A DNA stretch of 10,903 bases from an uncultured Acidobacteriota bacterium (lineage in GTDB: Bacteria; Acidobacteriota; JAAYUB01), in assembly GCA_937925645.1 (NCBI GenBank), contig CALAMB010000195.1, forward strand, positions 1-10,903, in the 5' to 3' direction. The notes beneath the pieces were generated by a model. That model worked only from the letters and a program-made list of their open reading frames with translations. It searched no databases and was not told the DNA's origin. Both the position numbers and the translations under genes were made by a program. Below, one piece after another: positions 1 to 6,744 of the stretch (position 1 is the stretch's first letter; every line of letters starts with the position of its first letter).

Positions 1-256
1 GTGCCTTCGTGGTGAATGAATCGGACTTCGGATTTCGTGCTCGTAATTCGTAATCGTAATCGTGATCGTAATCGAGGCTCGGGGTTCGGGTCTCGTTCCC
101 AACCCTCAATCCTCAACCCATAACCCTCAACATTCTTTGTGTCCTTCGTGCCTTCGTGGTGCATGAATCGGACATCAAACTTCGTGCTCGTAATTCGTAA
201 TCGTCATCGTAATCGTGATCGAGGCTCGGGACTTCAGGCTCGTTTCCATCCTCAAC
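1..256. repeat. Imperfect direct duplication (copies at 1-117 and 148-256)
   Basis: Two diverged copies of one block, offset by 147 bp. Both open with GTGCCTTCGTGGTG, continue with ATGAATCGGA, then a degenerate (TCGTAA)-type hexamer run (about 40-75 and 187-222), then GAGGCTCGGG, and finish near TCCTCAAC. Between them lie CCCTCAA-type heptamers (101-132) and an 8-bp run, CTTTGTGT then CCTTCGTG twice (135-158). The first copy starts at the window edge, so the array may extend leftwards. No coding ORF is credible here: the translations are low-complexity shadows of the repeats. The function is unknown; similar short-period intergenic repeats occur in some GC-rich uncultivated genomes. Confidence 0.75.
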
Positions 257-283
257 GCGCGTGTCGCGGATCGGGGGTTTAGA

Positions 284-339
284 GGTTGGAAGGTTGGAAG
301 GTTGGAAGGTTGGAAAGTTGGAAGGTTCAAAAGTTGTTG
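284..339 (+). repeat. 8-bp tandem repeat, consensus GGTTGGAA
   Basis: Four exact GGTTGGAA units (284-315) are followed by AGTTGGAA, GGTTCAAA and AGTTGTTG, all in register with an 8-bp period. It lies in the non-coding stretch downstream of the oxidoreductase beta gene. The degenerate units share the GGTTC/GGTTG core with the 8-bp arrays at 6645-6693 and 10544-10599. Confidence 0.85.
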
Positions 340-383
340 GTATCCGGACATTTGAACCTTCAAACATTTAAACGTTTAAACTA
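321..383. repeat. Inverted repeat and 14-bp palindrome downstream of the oxidoreductase operon
   Basis: GAAGGTTCAAA (321-331) and TTTGAACCTTC (351-361) are perfect 11-bp inverted arms around a 19-bp spacer. Directly after comes an 8-bp-period AT-rich run (352-383) containing the perfect palindrome TTTAAACGTTTAAA (367-380). On the minus strand these elements lie 6 to 65 nt past the stop codon of the beta gene, so they could form an RNA hairpin that ends or protects the operon transcript. No U-tract follows, so a standard intrinsic terminator is not supported. The arms may equally be a by-product of the repeat family occurring in both orientations. Confidence 0.55.
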
Positions 384-385
384 CC

Positions 386-1159
386 TCATGACTGTCTCTC
401 GTAAAGAATCCCGTGGACAAATGGTTCTCGCCGAGCGAGCGCCAGCGCCGCGGCGCGATCGGACGGATCATGCCCGGCGGGCACCGGCTGCCAGGCCTCG
501 TAGAGCCGGTCCCAGGTGATCCGCTCCATGTCGTAGGTGATGCACGGGCTGACCGCGACCACCACGGCAAAGCCGGGGTGGCGCAGCGCCCGGGCAATGA
601 CCTCGCCCAGGGCATCGGGCTTGCCGGCCCAGCCGCGGCCGGCGAGCGTGGCGCCGGTCTCCAGCGCCGCCACCAGCGGATCCGCGGCGCCGGCGGGCGA
701 AGGGAGGCCATGGATCAGCCCGCAGCGGCCGTTGTCCACGATGAGCAAGGTGACCGGCAGGTTCCGCGCCGCCGCCGTGGACAGGCCGCCCGCCCCGGAG
801 GCCAGGATGTCGGCATCACCTCCCACGACCACCACCGTCAGCTCGGGTCGGGCCAGCTTGGCGCCGGCAGCCACGGCCAGCGCGGTGCCGGCCAGCGCCT
901 CGATGCCGTACCCCCGCAGACTGCGGGGCATCCACGCGGCGCACCCCGCCCCGGCGACCAGCACCAACTGATGGGGCGGCACCTGCGCCGCCGCCGCCGC
1001 GCGGGTCAGGGCCAGGGCCACGCCGTGGTAGCCGCAGCCGGGGCACCAGGTGGCGGGCTGGGCCGAGCGGTAGCCCAGTTCGCCGCTCCGTCTCACCCGC
1101 TCGATCTGGCGGGCCAGCTCCGTTCCCATGATGGGCGTGACGCGCTCGTGGTCACTCAT
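386..1159 (-). CDS. 2-oxoacid:ferredoxin oxidoreductase, beta subunit (ThDP-binding, KorB-like, divergent)
   Basis: A 257-aa protein. In this family the beta subunit binds thiamine diphosphate and one [4Fe-4S] cluster, and decarboxylates a 2-oxoacid to an acyl-CoA with the alpha subunit in the cytoplasm. Visible features: WCPGCG (C39, C42), C73 in GAGCAAW and C206 in SPCITY, together matching the four cluster cysteines of KorB proteins. The ThDP/Mg motif is GDAD (114-117) with VDN (141-143); the usual form is GDGD...DN. The C-terminal GHDPSDRAAAL is typical. Oddities: the usual HGRA before the ThDP motif is AGTA (90-93), and the YGLTKGQ segment is CGLIHGL. Length is a little below the common 280-300 aa. 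The start at 1159 is chosen because GGGGAG lies 5 nt upstream and the ORF overlaps the alpha gene by 8 bp, which suggests translational coupling; a longer frame to 1279 would run deep into alpha. The substrate cannot be read from the sequence. Confidence 0.88.
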   Translation of the reverse strand: MSDHERVTPIMGTELARQIERVRRSGELGYRSAQPATWCPGCGYHGVALALTRAAAAAQVPPHQLVLVAGAGCAAWMPRSLRGYGIEALAGTALAVAAGAKLARPELTVVVVGGDADILASGAGGLSTAAARNLPVTLLIVDNGRCGLIHGLPSPAGAADPLVAALETGATLAGRGWAGKPDALGEVIARALRHPGFAVVVAVSPCITYDMERITWDRLYEAWQPVPAGHDPSDRAAALALARREPFVHGILYERQS

Positions 1160-2915
1160 GGCGTCTCCCCTTCGCGTCGGCAGGCGGCATGGCCTCCTCG
1201 ATGCCGGCCAGGAGCTCCGATTCCGTGAGCGGCTCCGCGCCCGCCCGCCCCAGGCGCGCCAACGGCCGGGCCAGGGCATGCTCCAGCAGCCCCGCCAACT
1301 GGCCCGAGGCGTTGAGTTCCGCCGCGCCCAGCACCCGGCAGCGCTTCGCGAACGCCACCAGTGCCGGGCGCTGCAGCGGCCAGACCAGTCGGGGGAAGCA
1401 GCCGCCCACGCGGAGGCCGCGGTCGGCGGCGGCCCGGAGCGCCTCCCGCGCCGGTTCGATGGCGGCGCCCCAGGCGACCAGTCCCAGGTCGAGCGGACCG
1501 TCGTCGCCGAACGTTTCGGGCGGAGTCCAGCCGGCGGCCAGGGCGTTCAGGCGGCCGCGGTGCAGTCCCACGGCGATCGGGCACGAGGCCACGGCCTCGG
1601 TGGCGCCGCTCCGCTTGTCGGGTCCGCCGGCAGAGACCAGGCGCTCGCCGCCGGGCGTGCCGGGCGGCGCCCAGGCTTCGGTTGGCGCCGGAGTCGCCGC
1701 CGCCAGCGCCGCCGCCGCGGCGGGCAGCGGACGCGGCCAGCCGACGGTCTCGCCGCGCTCCAACTGAAGGAAATCCGTCAGCACCACCGCCGGTGTCCGC
1801 CAGCGGGCGGCCAGCCGCACCGCCAGGCAGACGGCGTCGAAGCAGTCCTCGGTGCAGGCCGGGGCCAGCACCGGCCGCTGCACGTCGCTCAGACCATGGA
1901 TCGCCGCCAGCAGGTCGCCCTGCCCCGTCGAGGTGCCCAGCGCCGCCGTCGGTCCGGCGGTCTGGACATGCACCACCACCAGCGGCAGTCCGGCCGCAGC
2001 CGCCTGGTCCAGCAGCGGGCCCGCCGCGGCCAGGCCGGAACCGGCCGTGACCGCCACGGCGCTCCGCCCGGCGGCCACGGCGCCGTACGCGTGCGCCGCC
2101 GCGCCGGCGGCGTCGGCCGCCAGAACCGACACCGGACGGCCGTCCGCCGGCAGCCGCTCCAGGGCAGCGCGGATCCGGTCCGCCGGCGTCACGGGGTAAA
2201 ACGCCGCCAGCCCGACGCCCGCGGCGGCGCAGGCGGCGGCGATCGCCGCCGCCCCTGTCACCAGCTCCACGGCCGGCTTCCCCGCGGGCGCCGTCAGGGC
2301 GCGCCAGGCGTGGGTGGCCACCAGGCGGGTTTTGGCGTATTCAAAGCCCATCTCGAACGAGCGGACGGCGGCGTCCCGGACGGTCTCCGCCTGTCCGGCA
2401 AAGTGGTCCGCGATGGCCGGCGCGAATGCGGCGGCCGACAGGTCCAGCAGGGCGGCCACCGCCCCGAGGGCGACGAAGTTGCGCCCGCGGCCAAAGCTCT
2501 CCGCCTGCGCCGCCAGGTCGCGGAAGGGAATGCCGTAGCCGAACATCCCCGGAGCGATGTAGCCGGCGACGGCCATGTCCTCGGCGACGTAGCCGGGCGG
2601 ATTGTTTTCGTAAAGGACCAGCCCGTCCGCGTTCAGGCGGGGCAGTTCGGGGATGGCCAGCGGATCGTTCAGCGCCACGAGCACGTCCACCCGCTCGCAG
2701 GGCCCGCGCAGCGGCTCCCGGGTGATCGCCGTGTACGCCAGCGTCTTGCCGGCGCCGCGGATCTCCGCCGGGTATACCGCCACGTGGCGGGCGTGCAGCC
2801 CGAGCCCCGCCGCCGCCCGCGCCAGCACCCGCCCGGCCGCGCGCGCGCCGTCGCCGGCCCGCCCGCAGAAGCAGACCACCAGGTCGCCGGCGACGGGACG
2901 GCGCTTGCTCCTCAC
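1152..2915 (-). CDS. 2-oxoacid:ferredoxin oxidoreductase, fused gamma-alpha subunit (KorA-like, divergent)
   Basis: A 587-aa protein. Residues 11-205 form the gamma domain (GRAGDG at 18-23, YPAEIRG at 48-54). Residues 215-390 form the pyrimidine-binding alpha domain (YPVTP at 240-244, GTSTG at 327-331). Residues 470-560 form the C-terminal alpha domain. This gamma-alpha fusion is the layout of KorA-type subunits, which pair with a small KorB. Two things are odd. The family segment EDEIAA, whose Glu contacts the ThDP aminopyrimidine ring, reads AADAAG here (267-272), with no Glu. The usual GPSTGLPTRTEQGDL loop is shortened by about six residues. An Ala/Pro-rich linker (about 396-445) adds length. 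The GTG at 2915 is preferred: it overlaps the preceding stop as GTGA and has GGTGGAGG 5 nt upstream. A GTG at 2927 would add four residues but lacks a clear ribosome site. Confidence 0.88.
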   Translation of the reverse strand: MRSKRRPVAGDLVVCFCGRAGDGARAAGRVLARAAAGLGLHARHVAVYPAEIRGAGKTLAYTAITREPLRGPCERVDVLVALNDPLAIPELPRLNADGLVLYENNPPGYVAEDMAVAGYIAPGMFGYGIPFRDLAAQAESFGRGRNFVALGAVAALLDLSAAAFAPAIADHFAGQAETVRDAAVRSFEMGFEYAKTRLVATHAWRALTAPAGKPAVELVTGAAAIAAACAAAGVGLAAFYPVTPADRIRAALERLPADGRPVSVLAADAAGAAAHAYGAVAAGRSAVAVTAGSGLAAAGPLLDQAAAAGLPLVVVHVQTAGPTAALGTSTGQGDLLAAIHGLSDVQRPVLAPACTEDCFDAVCLAVRLAARWRTPAVVLTDFLQLERGETVGWPRPLPAAAAALAAATPAPTEAWAPPGTPGGERLVSAGGPDKRSGATEAVASCPIAVGLHRGRLNALAAGWTPPETFGDDGPLDLGLVAWGAAIEPAREALRAAADRGLRVGGCFPRLVWPLQRPALVAFAKRCRVLGAAELNASGQLAGLLEHALARPLARLGRAGAEPLTESELLAGIEEAMPPADAKGRRHE

Positions 2916-3931
2916 AGCTGCCTCCACCAGCAGGTGTTGACCACGATCCCTTCGAATTCCAGCGCGCGGACGGGCGCCTGGCCGGCCGCCTGCACCTGGC
3001 CCAGCAGGTTGCGCGCCGCCACCTCGCCCAATTTCTCGGCATTGGGCCAGCCGATGGACACCCAGTAGTTCCGCAACGCCGGGTTGTAGACCTGGGCGCA
3101 GTCACCCGCGGCGTAGATGTCCGGCAGGTTGGTCTGCAGGTACTCGTTGACCAGCAGGCCGCGGTCGATGTCCAGGCCGGTGCCGAGGAGGAAATCCACG
3201 TCGGGCACCAGCCCGAAGAACGCGCCCACCAGATCCGCCCGCAGCCGCTCCCCCGCCCGGGTGGTCACGCGGTAGCCGCCCGACGGGTGCGCCTCCACGT
3301 GGGTCAGGGCATCGTCCAACCGCACGGCAATCCCCGTCCGCGTGAGCCGCTCGGCGAACTCGGCGCGCTGCTCCGGAGTCAGCTCCAGCGGCCAAAAGGC
3401 GTCGGCGTCCACGAGAAACGTGACCGCCTTGCCCAGGCGGACCAGGGTGCCGGCCAGCCGGACGCTCACCAGGTCGCCGCCCACCACCACCACGTCGCGG
3501 ATACCGTCGAGGCGTTCCCGCAACTGGCGGGCGTCGGCCAGCGTCTTGACGGTGGTGAAGCACGTCCGGTAGGCGTAGTGGATCTCCGGCAGCCGGGGCT
3601 TGCCGCCGGTGCAGAGCAGCAGCCGCGTGTAGCGCACCTTCTCCATGTGCTTGAGATAGAGCACCTTCTCCTTCGGATCGATGCGGGTGACGCGCTGGCC
3701 GAGGCGGAGGCGGATCCGGTGCTTCTGGTAATGCTGCGGGGCGCGGACCAGAAGGTCGTCCGCTTCAGCCGCCCCGGCCAGAAAGTCAGCCAGGCGGTGG
3801 CGGTGGTAAAAATGAAAGAACTCGTCGGAGATCAGCGTGATCCGGGCGTCCTTGTCACCCCGGCGCAGGACGTCCGCCGCCCGGTTGGCCGCCGCGCCGT
3901 TGCCGATGATGACGAAATGCTCCGGGCTCAC
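2912..3931 (-). CDS. FAD-dependent pyridine nucleotide-disulfide-type oxidoreductase, short form
   Basis: A 339-aa flavoprotein. The N-terminal dinucleotide fold has GNGAAANRAA (10-19). The closing FAD motif is DIYAAGDCA (271-279), followed by a WPNAEKLGEVAARNLLG segment typical of rubredoxin-reductase/nitrite-reductase-like flavoproteins. The middle, NAD-binding fold is degenerate: VVGGDLVS (149-156) where GGGLIG is usual, so the third glycine is Ser. The protein lacks the extra C-terminal domain of longer relatives. It likely passes electrons between the 2-oxoacid oxidoreductase and another carrier; whether it binds NAD(P)H is doubtful. The start is GTG with GGTGGAG 7 nt upstream. The stop overlaps the alpha start by 4 bp, and 67 bp separate it from the upstream gene, so it sits inside the operon. 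Confidence 0.85.
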   Translation of the reverse strand: MSPEHFVIIGNGAAANRAADVLRRGDKDARITLISDEFFHFYHRHRLADFLAGAAEADDLLVRAPQHYQKHRIRLRLGQRVTRIDPKEKVLYLKHMEKVRYTRLLLCTGGKPRLPEIHYAYRTCFTTVKTLADARQLRERLDGIRDVVVVGGDLVSVRLAGTLVRLGKAVTFLVDADAFWPLELTPEQRAEFAERLTRTGIAVRLDDALTHVEAHPSGGYRVTTRAGERLRADLVGAFFGLVPDVDFLLGTGLDIDRGLLVNEYLQTNLPDIYAAGDCAQVYNPALRNYWVSIGWPNAEKLGEVAARNLLGQVQAAGQAPVRALEFEGIVVNTCWWRQL

Positions 3932-3998
3932 CGGTTCGCTCCACCCGTCCGATTGGTCGCTCGATCCACAGTCGGCTCCATGATCCGTGCCGCCCCGA

Positions 3999-6398
3999 TC
4001 ATTCGCCCGCCGCGACGTCCGTCACTTCCACCTGCTCCACTTCGATGCAGCGGGTGGGACACACCCGGAAGCAGAGGCCGCACCGGATGCACCGGGCGCT
4101 GTCGATGACCACTGCCGCCGCCTCGTCCCAGCGTTCGGTCCAGACGGTGGCCGCCGCGGGGCCCGCCGCCGCGGCCTGGCCGATGCAGTCGCGGGGGCAG
4201 ACGGCGGCGCACAATCCGCAGGCGATGCAGTCCGCCGGCCGGATCTCGTACTTCATGTTGCAGAGATAGCAGCGGTGGGATTCCCGCTCGCCCACCGGGG
4301 CCGGGAGGCCGGTCTTCACCACGGCGCCGAAGGAGGCCAGGCGCTGGGGCACGGGGAGCATGCGCATGTCGGCGCGGGGGATGAAGTCCCAGGCCCGCGG
4401 CCGGGGGGTGTCGGCGGCCGGCCGCACCCGGACCACCCGGCGCAGGCGCCGCGCACCCGTCAGGTACTCGTCCACCGCCTGCGCCACGCGGCGGGCGTGG
4501 CCCATGGCTTCGATCACCGAGGCCGCGCCGCCGCAGAAATCGCCCGCGGCGAAAAGCCCCGGCACGTCGCAGGCGCCGCTGCGGCGGTCGAAACGGGGCG
4601 CGGCCGCTCCCGCGGCGGCCGCGACGGCCGTGTCCGCGTACTGGCCGGTGGCGGCGATGACCGTGTCGGCGGGGAAGACAAACTCGGAGCCCTCGATGGT
4701 CACGGGCGTGCGCTGGCCGAACTTGCCCACGGGTCCCAGGCGGTTGCGGACGAAGGCCACGCCCTCCACCCGCTCAGCGCCCACGACGTTCATTGACGAC
4801 ACGAGATTCAGGTAGCGGACGCCCTCCCGCTTGGTCTCGAGGACCTCCTCCCGGGTGACCCAGAGGTCCTCCTCGGTGGTCCGGACGCAGAGGTACGACT
4901 CCGCGGCACCGAGGCGGAGCGCCGACCGGGCGCAGTCGTGAGCGGTGAATCCGCCGCCGATGGTCACGACGCGCCGGCCCACGGCGGGCGGGCGGCCGTC
5001 GTTGACGTCCATCATGAAATCCAGGCCGCTGTAGACGCCGGGGAGGTCGCCGCCGGGGATGGCCAGCCCCCGCGCCAGGCAGGTGCCCGTGGCCAGCACC
5101 ACCGCCCGGTGTCGTTTCAGAAGTTCCGGCACGGTGACGTCGCGACCGACGCGGACGCCGGTCTCCACGGCGATGCCCGAGTCCAGGAAGCGGCCGATCT
5201 CGGCTTCCACCAGCTCCCGCGGCAGGCGGAAGACGGGGATGCCGTACATCAGCATGCCCCCCAGCTTGGGCATGGCCTCGTAGACCGTGACCCCGTGGCC
5301 CAGTGCGGCCAGCAGCTGGGCGGCGGCCAGGCCCGCCGGCCCGCCGCCCACCACACCCACGGTGCAGCCGGAGTCGGGGAACAGGCGGTCCGGCCACGGG
5401 TGGTCGCGGTTGCGGAAATCGGCGGCCACGCGCTTCAGGTGGCAGATGGCCACCGGCTCGCCGAGGTCGGGCTCGCCGTGGCGGCAGGCCGCCTCGCAGG
5501 GCCGGGAGCAGACGTGACCCAGCACGCCGGGGAACAGGTTGGTGACCCGGTTGATGAGGTACGACTTGTCACGGTCGCCGCCGGCGATGGCGAAGATGTA
5601 GTCGGGGACGGCGGTGAGCACCGGGCAGGCCCACTGGCACGGCACGTTGAGGCGGACGAAATCGAAGTCACTGGGGTGGTCGCTGCGCCGCGTCCGCCGG
5701 CGCACGGGGCGGCGCATGGCTTCCGCCTCCCGGGCGTCCTCGATGGCGACGGCCCGCCGGCGCGCCCGCACCGGCGCGGGCGGCGACGGTTCCACCGGCG
5801 GTGCGGCGGTCGGCATCACGGCCGATTCCGCCTCCGGCGTCGCCGCGGTCGGGGCATCCGGCGGGGGCGCTCCCGGTGGCACCGTTTGAGTGGATGCGCC
5901 GGACGGAGGGGTTTTCGTGGACGCCTGGGGCGGGACGGCGATCACGTTCGCCTCGAGCGCGGCGGTTTCCGCCGCGGTCGCCGGCGGAGCGGCCTTCCGC
6001 GGCGCGGAGGTCCGGCCGGATTTCGGGTTCGTCTTGGACCGCGCCCGCTTCACCGGTCGTTCAGGCGGAACGGCCGCGGGCGCCGGCTTGCGCGGTACGG
6101 CGGCCGTTTGTTTGTTCGGAACGGCCTTTGCGGGCGGCCGGACCGGAGCGGGCTTCGGGAACGCCTTGGACTTCGCGGCTGATTTCGCGGCGCGACCGGC
6201 GGTTTGCGTCGCCCGACGCGCACCCGCCGAGGTTTGGCCTGATCCGGCTGCGCGGCCCTTCGCCCGGGTCGTGCGCGTTTCCGCCTTCGGGGTGCGGACC
6301 GCTTCTCTCAGGCTGCGGTCGGCGGCCGTCCGGGCGGAGTCCGCCGCCTTCGGGCTACGCCCCGCCACCTTCGAGACTTTCTTTTGAACTCGCCTCAT
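3999..6398 (-). CDS. GltD/NfnL-like NAD(P)H flavo-iron-sulfur oxidoreductase with long basic N-terminal tail and C-terminal 2x[4Fe-4S] domain
   Basis: A 799-aa protein. Residues 1-245 are a disordered, Ala/Pro/Lys/Arg-rich tail resembling histone-H1-like sequence. Residues 250-320 are the DPYD/GltD-type cluster domain (C254, C258, then CxxxCxxxC at C297, C301, C305). The FAD fold has VVGGGPAGLAAA (349-360); the NAD(P) fold has IGGGFTAHDCAR (480-491); the FAD closure is GLFAAGDFCGG (614-624). RCYLCN (709-714) precedes two ferredoxin clusters: C724, C727, C730, C734 and C770, C773, C776, C780. Relatives move electrons between NAD(P)H and ferredoxin or a partner enzyme. As first gene of the operon it is the likely pyridine-nucleotide module of the 2-oxoacid oxidoreductase. 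The ATG at 6398 has AGGAG 10 nt upstream and lies about 62 nt after a strong promoter, which supports the long form. An internal ATG at 5717 would remove the tail. Confidence 0.87.
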   Translation of the reverse strand: MRRVQKKVSKVAGRSPKAADSARTAADRSLREAVRTPKAETRTTRAKGRAAGSGQTSAGARRATQTAGRAAKSAAKSKAFPKPAPVRPPAKAVPNKQTAAVPRKPAPAAVPPERPVKRARSKTNPKSGRTSAPRKAAPPATAAETAALEANVIAVPPQASTKTPPSGASTQTVPPGAPPPDAPTAATPEAESAVMPTAAPPVEPSPPAPVRARRRAVAIEDAREAEAMRRPVRRRTRRSDHPSDFDFVRLNVPCQWACPVLTAVPDYIFAIAGGDRDKSYLINRVTNLFPGVLGHVCSRPCEAACRHGEPDLGEPVAICHLKRVAADFRNRDHPWPDRLFPDSGCTVGVVGGGPAGLAAAQLLAALGHGVTVYEAMPKLGGMLMYGIPVFRLPRELVEAEIGRFLDSGIAVETGVRVGRDVTVPELLKRHRAVVLATGTCLARGLAIPGGDLPGVYSGLDFMMDVNDGRPPAVGRRVVTIGGGFTAHDCARSALRLGAAESYLCVRTTEEDLWVTREEVLETKREGVRYLNLVSSMNVVGAERVEGVAFVRNRLGPVGKFGQRTPVTIEGSEFVFPADTVIAATGQYADTAVAAAAGAAAPRFDRRSGACDVPGLFAAGDFCGGAASVIEAMGHARRVAQAVDEYLTGARRLRRVVRVRPAADTPRPRAWDFIPRADMRMLPVPQRLASFGAVVKTGLPAPVGERESHRCYLCNMKYEIRPADCIACGLCAAVCPRDCIGQAAAAGPAAATVWTERWDEAAAVVIDSARCIRCGLCFRVCPTRCIEVEQVEVTDVAAGE

Positions 6399-6429
6399 CC
6401 CTCGCGCGCTCCTGCCCGGCTGTGGCGGA

Positions 6430-6447
6430 TTGCATCAATTCCATCAA
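6430..6447 (-). promoter_or_regulatory. 9-bp tandem direct repeat in operon leader (possible operator)
   Basis: On the minus strand TTGATGGAA is followed at once by TTGATGCAA, eight of nine bases identical. It falls about 15-30 nt downstream of the predicted transcript start and 32 nt before the start codon. It could be a repressor operator or an RNA element. It is not an FNR box, since the halves are direct rather than inverted. Confidence 0.35.
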
Positions 6448-6467
6448 ATGGTTAGTCCGTCCTTCGC

Positions 6468-6496
6468 ATTATAGATTTTCGATCCGGAACGGTCAA
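6468..6496 (-). promoter_or_regulatory. Sigma-70-type promoter of the oxidoreductase operon
   Basis: On the minus strand the -35 box is TTGACC (6496-6491) and the -10 box is a perfect TATAAT (6473-6468), with a 17-bp spacer, the optimum. The predicted transcript start is near 6461, giving a leader of about 62 nt before the ATG at 6398. The surrounding DNA is AT-rich relative to its neighbours, as expected for a promoter. Confidence 0.75.
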
Positions 6497-6644
6497 CCAT
6501 CCGCTCGGCCCGTGGAGGCGACGTGTCCCGCCGCCCGCCAGAGTGTTGCGCGCAATCCATACGGAACAAAGGAGATGGCAGCTTGGCGTCGGGAGCCGGC
6601 CGACGGCATAGCCCCAGCGGAGCCGTCCGTCAACACCCAAATCC

Positions 6645-6693
6645 GCAAACCTGCAATCTGTGAACCTTCTGAACCTGCGAACCTGTGAACCAT
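6645..6693 (-). repeat. Degenerate 8-bp tandem repeat, TGAACCTG on the plus strand
   Basis: On the plus strand the units read GCAAACCTG, CAATCTG, TGAACCTTC, TGAACCTG, CGAACCTG and TGAACCATC, so the spacing varies from 7 to 9 bp. TGAACCTG is the exact reverse complement of CAGGTTCA, the consensus of the array at 10544-10599. It lies between the membrane protein gene and the next operon's promoter. Confidence 0.75.
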
Positions 6694-6744
6694 CAACGCC
6701 CGAACACGTACCCGATGCAATCAAGTATCGGGCCGGCCGACAGG

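Larger units (their letters stand above)
6399..6744. other. Intergenic region between two redox operons
   Basis: This 346-bp gap holds the promoter of the oxidoreductase operon (6468-6496), a 9-bp tandem direct repeat in its leader (6430-6447), the palindrome TTGCGCGCAA (6547-6556) about 75 bp upstream of the predicted transcript start, an 8-bp repeat array (6645-6693), and a weak hairpin (CCCGAT arms at 6711-6716 and 6727-6732) just past the stop of the membrane protein gene. No convincing gene was found. Confidence 0.7.

Noticed and set aside
284..339. Possible CRISPR array
   Set aside because: Units are 8 bp and contiguous with no spacers, and no cas genes are near. The same holds for 6645-6693 and 10544-10599.
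113..367. Minus-strand frame of 84 codons in the left intergenic region
   Set aside because: The peptide is a direct translation of the short tandem repeats, with no ribosome site or domain.
386..1279. Longer beta subunit starting at 1279
   Set aside because: The extra 40 residues are Arg/Pro-rich shadow of the alpha gene; the ATG at 1159 has a good ribosome site and an 8-bp coupling overlap.
1128..3068. Plus-strand open frame of 646 codons across the OFOR genes
   Set aside because: It lies antisense to two genes with clear family motifs; its translation is rich in Arg, Gly, Gln and His as expected of a shadow frame in GC-rich DNA, and it shows no domain.
4938..6182. Plus-strand open frame of 414 codons over the GltD-like gene
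   Set aside because: Antisense to a gene with unmistakable FAD, NAD(P) and Fe-S motifs; composition is typical of a GC-rich shadow.
5801..6688. Plus-strand frame of 295 codons covering the low-complexity tail region
   Set aside because: Arg/Pro/Ser-rich without motifs, runs across the predicted promoter and the 8-bp repeats. The minus-strand frame is continuous with a real enzyme and has a promoter.
6575..6688. Small plus-strand ORF of 37 codons preceded by AAAGGAG
   Set aside because: The ribosome-like site abuts the ATG with no spacing, and the second half is translated repeat units.
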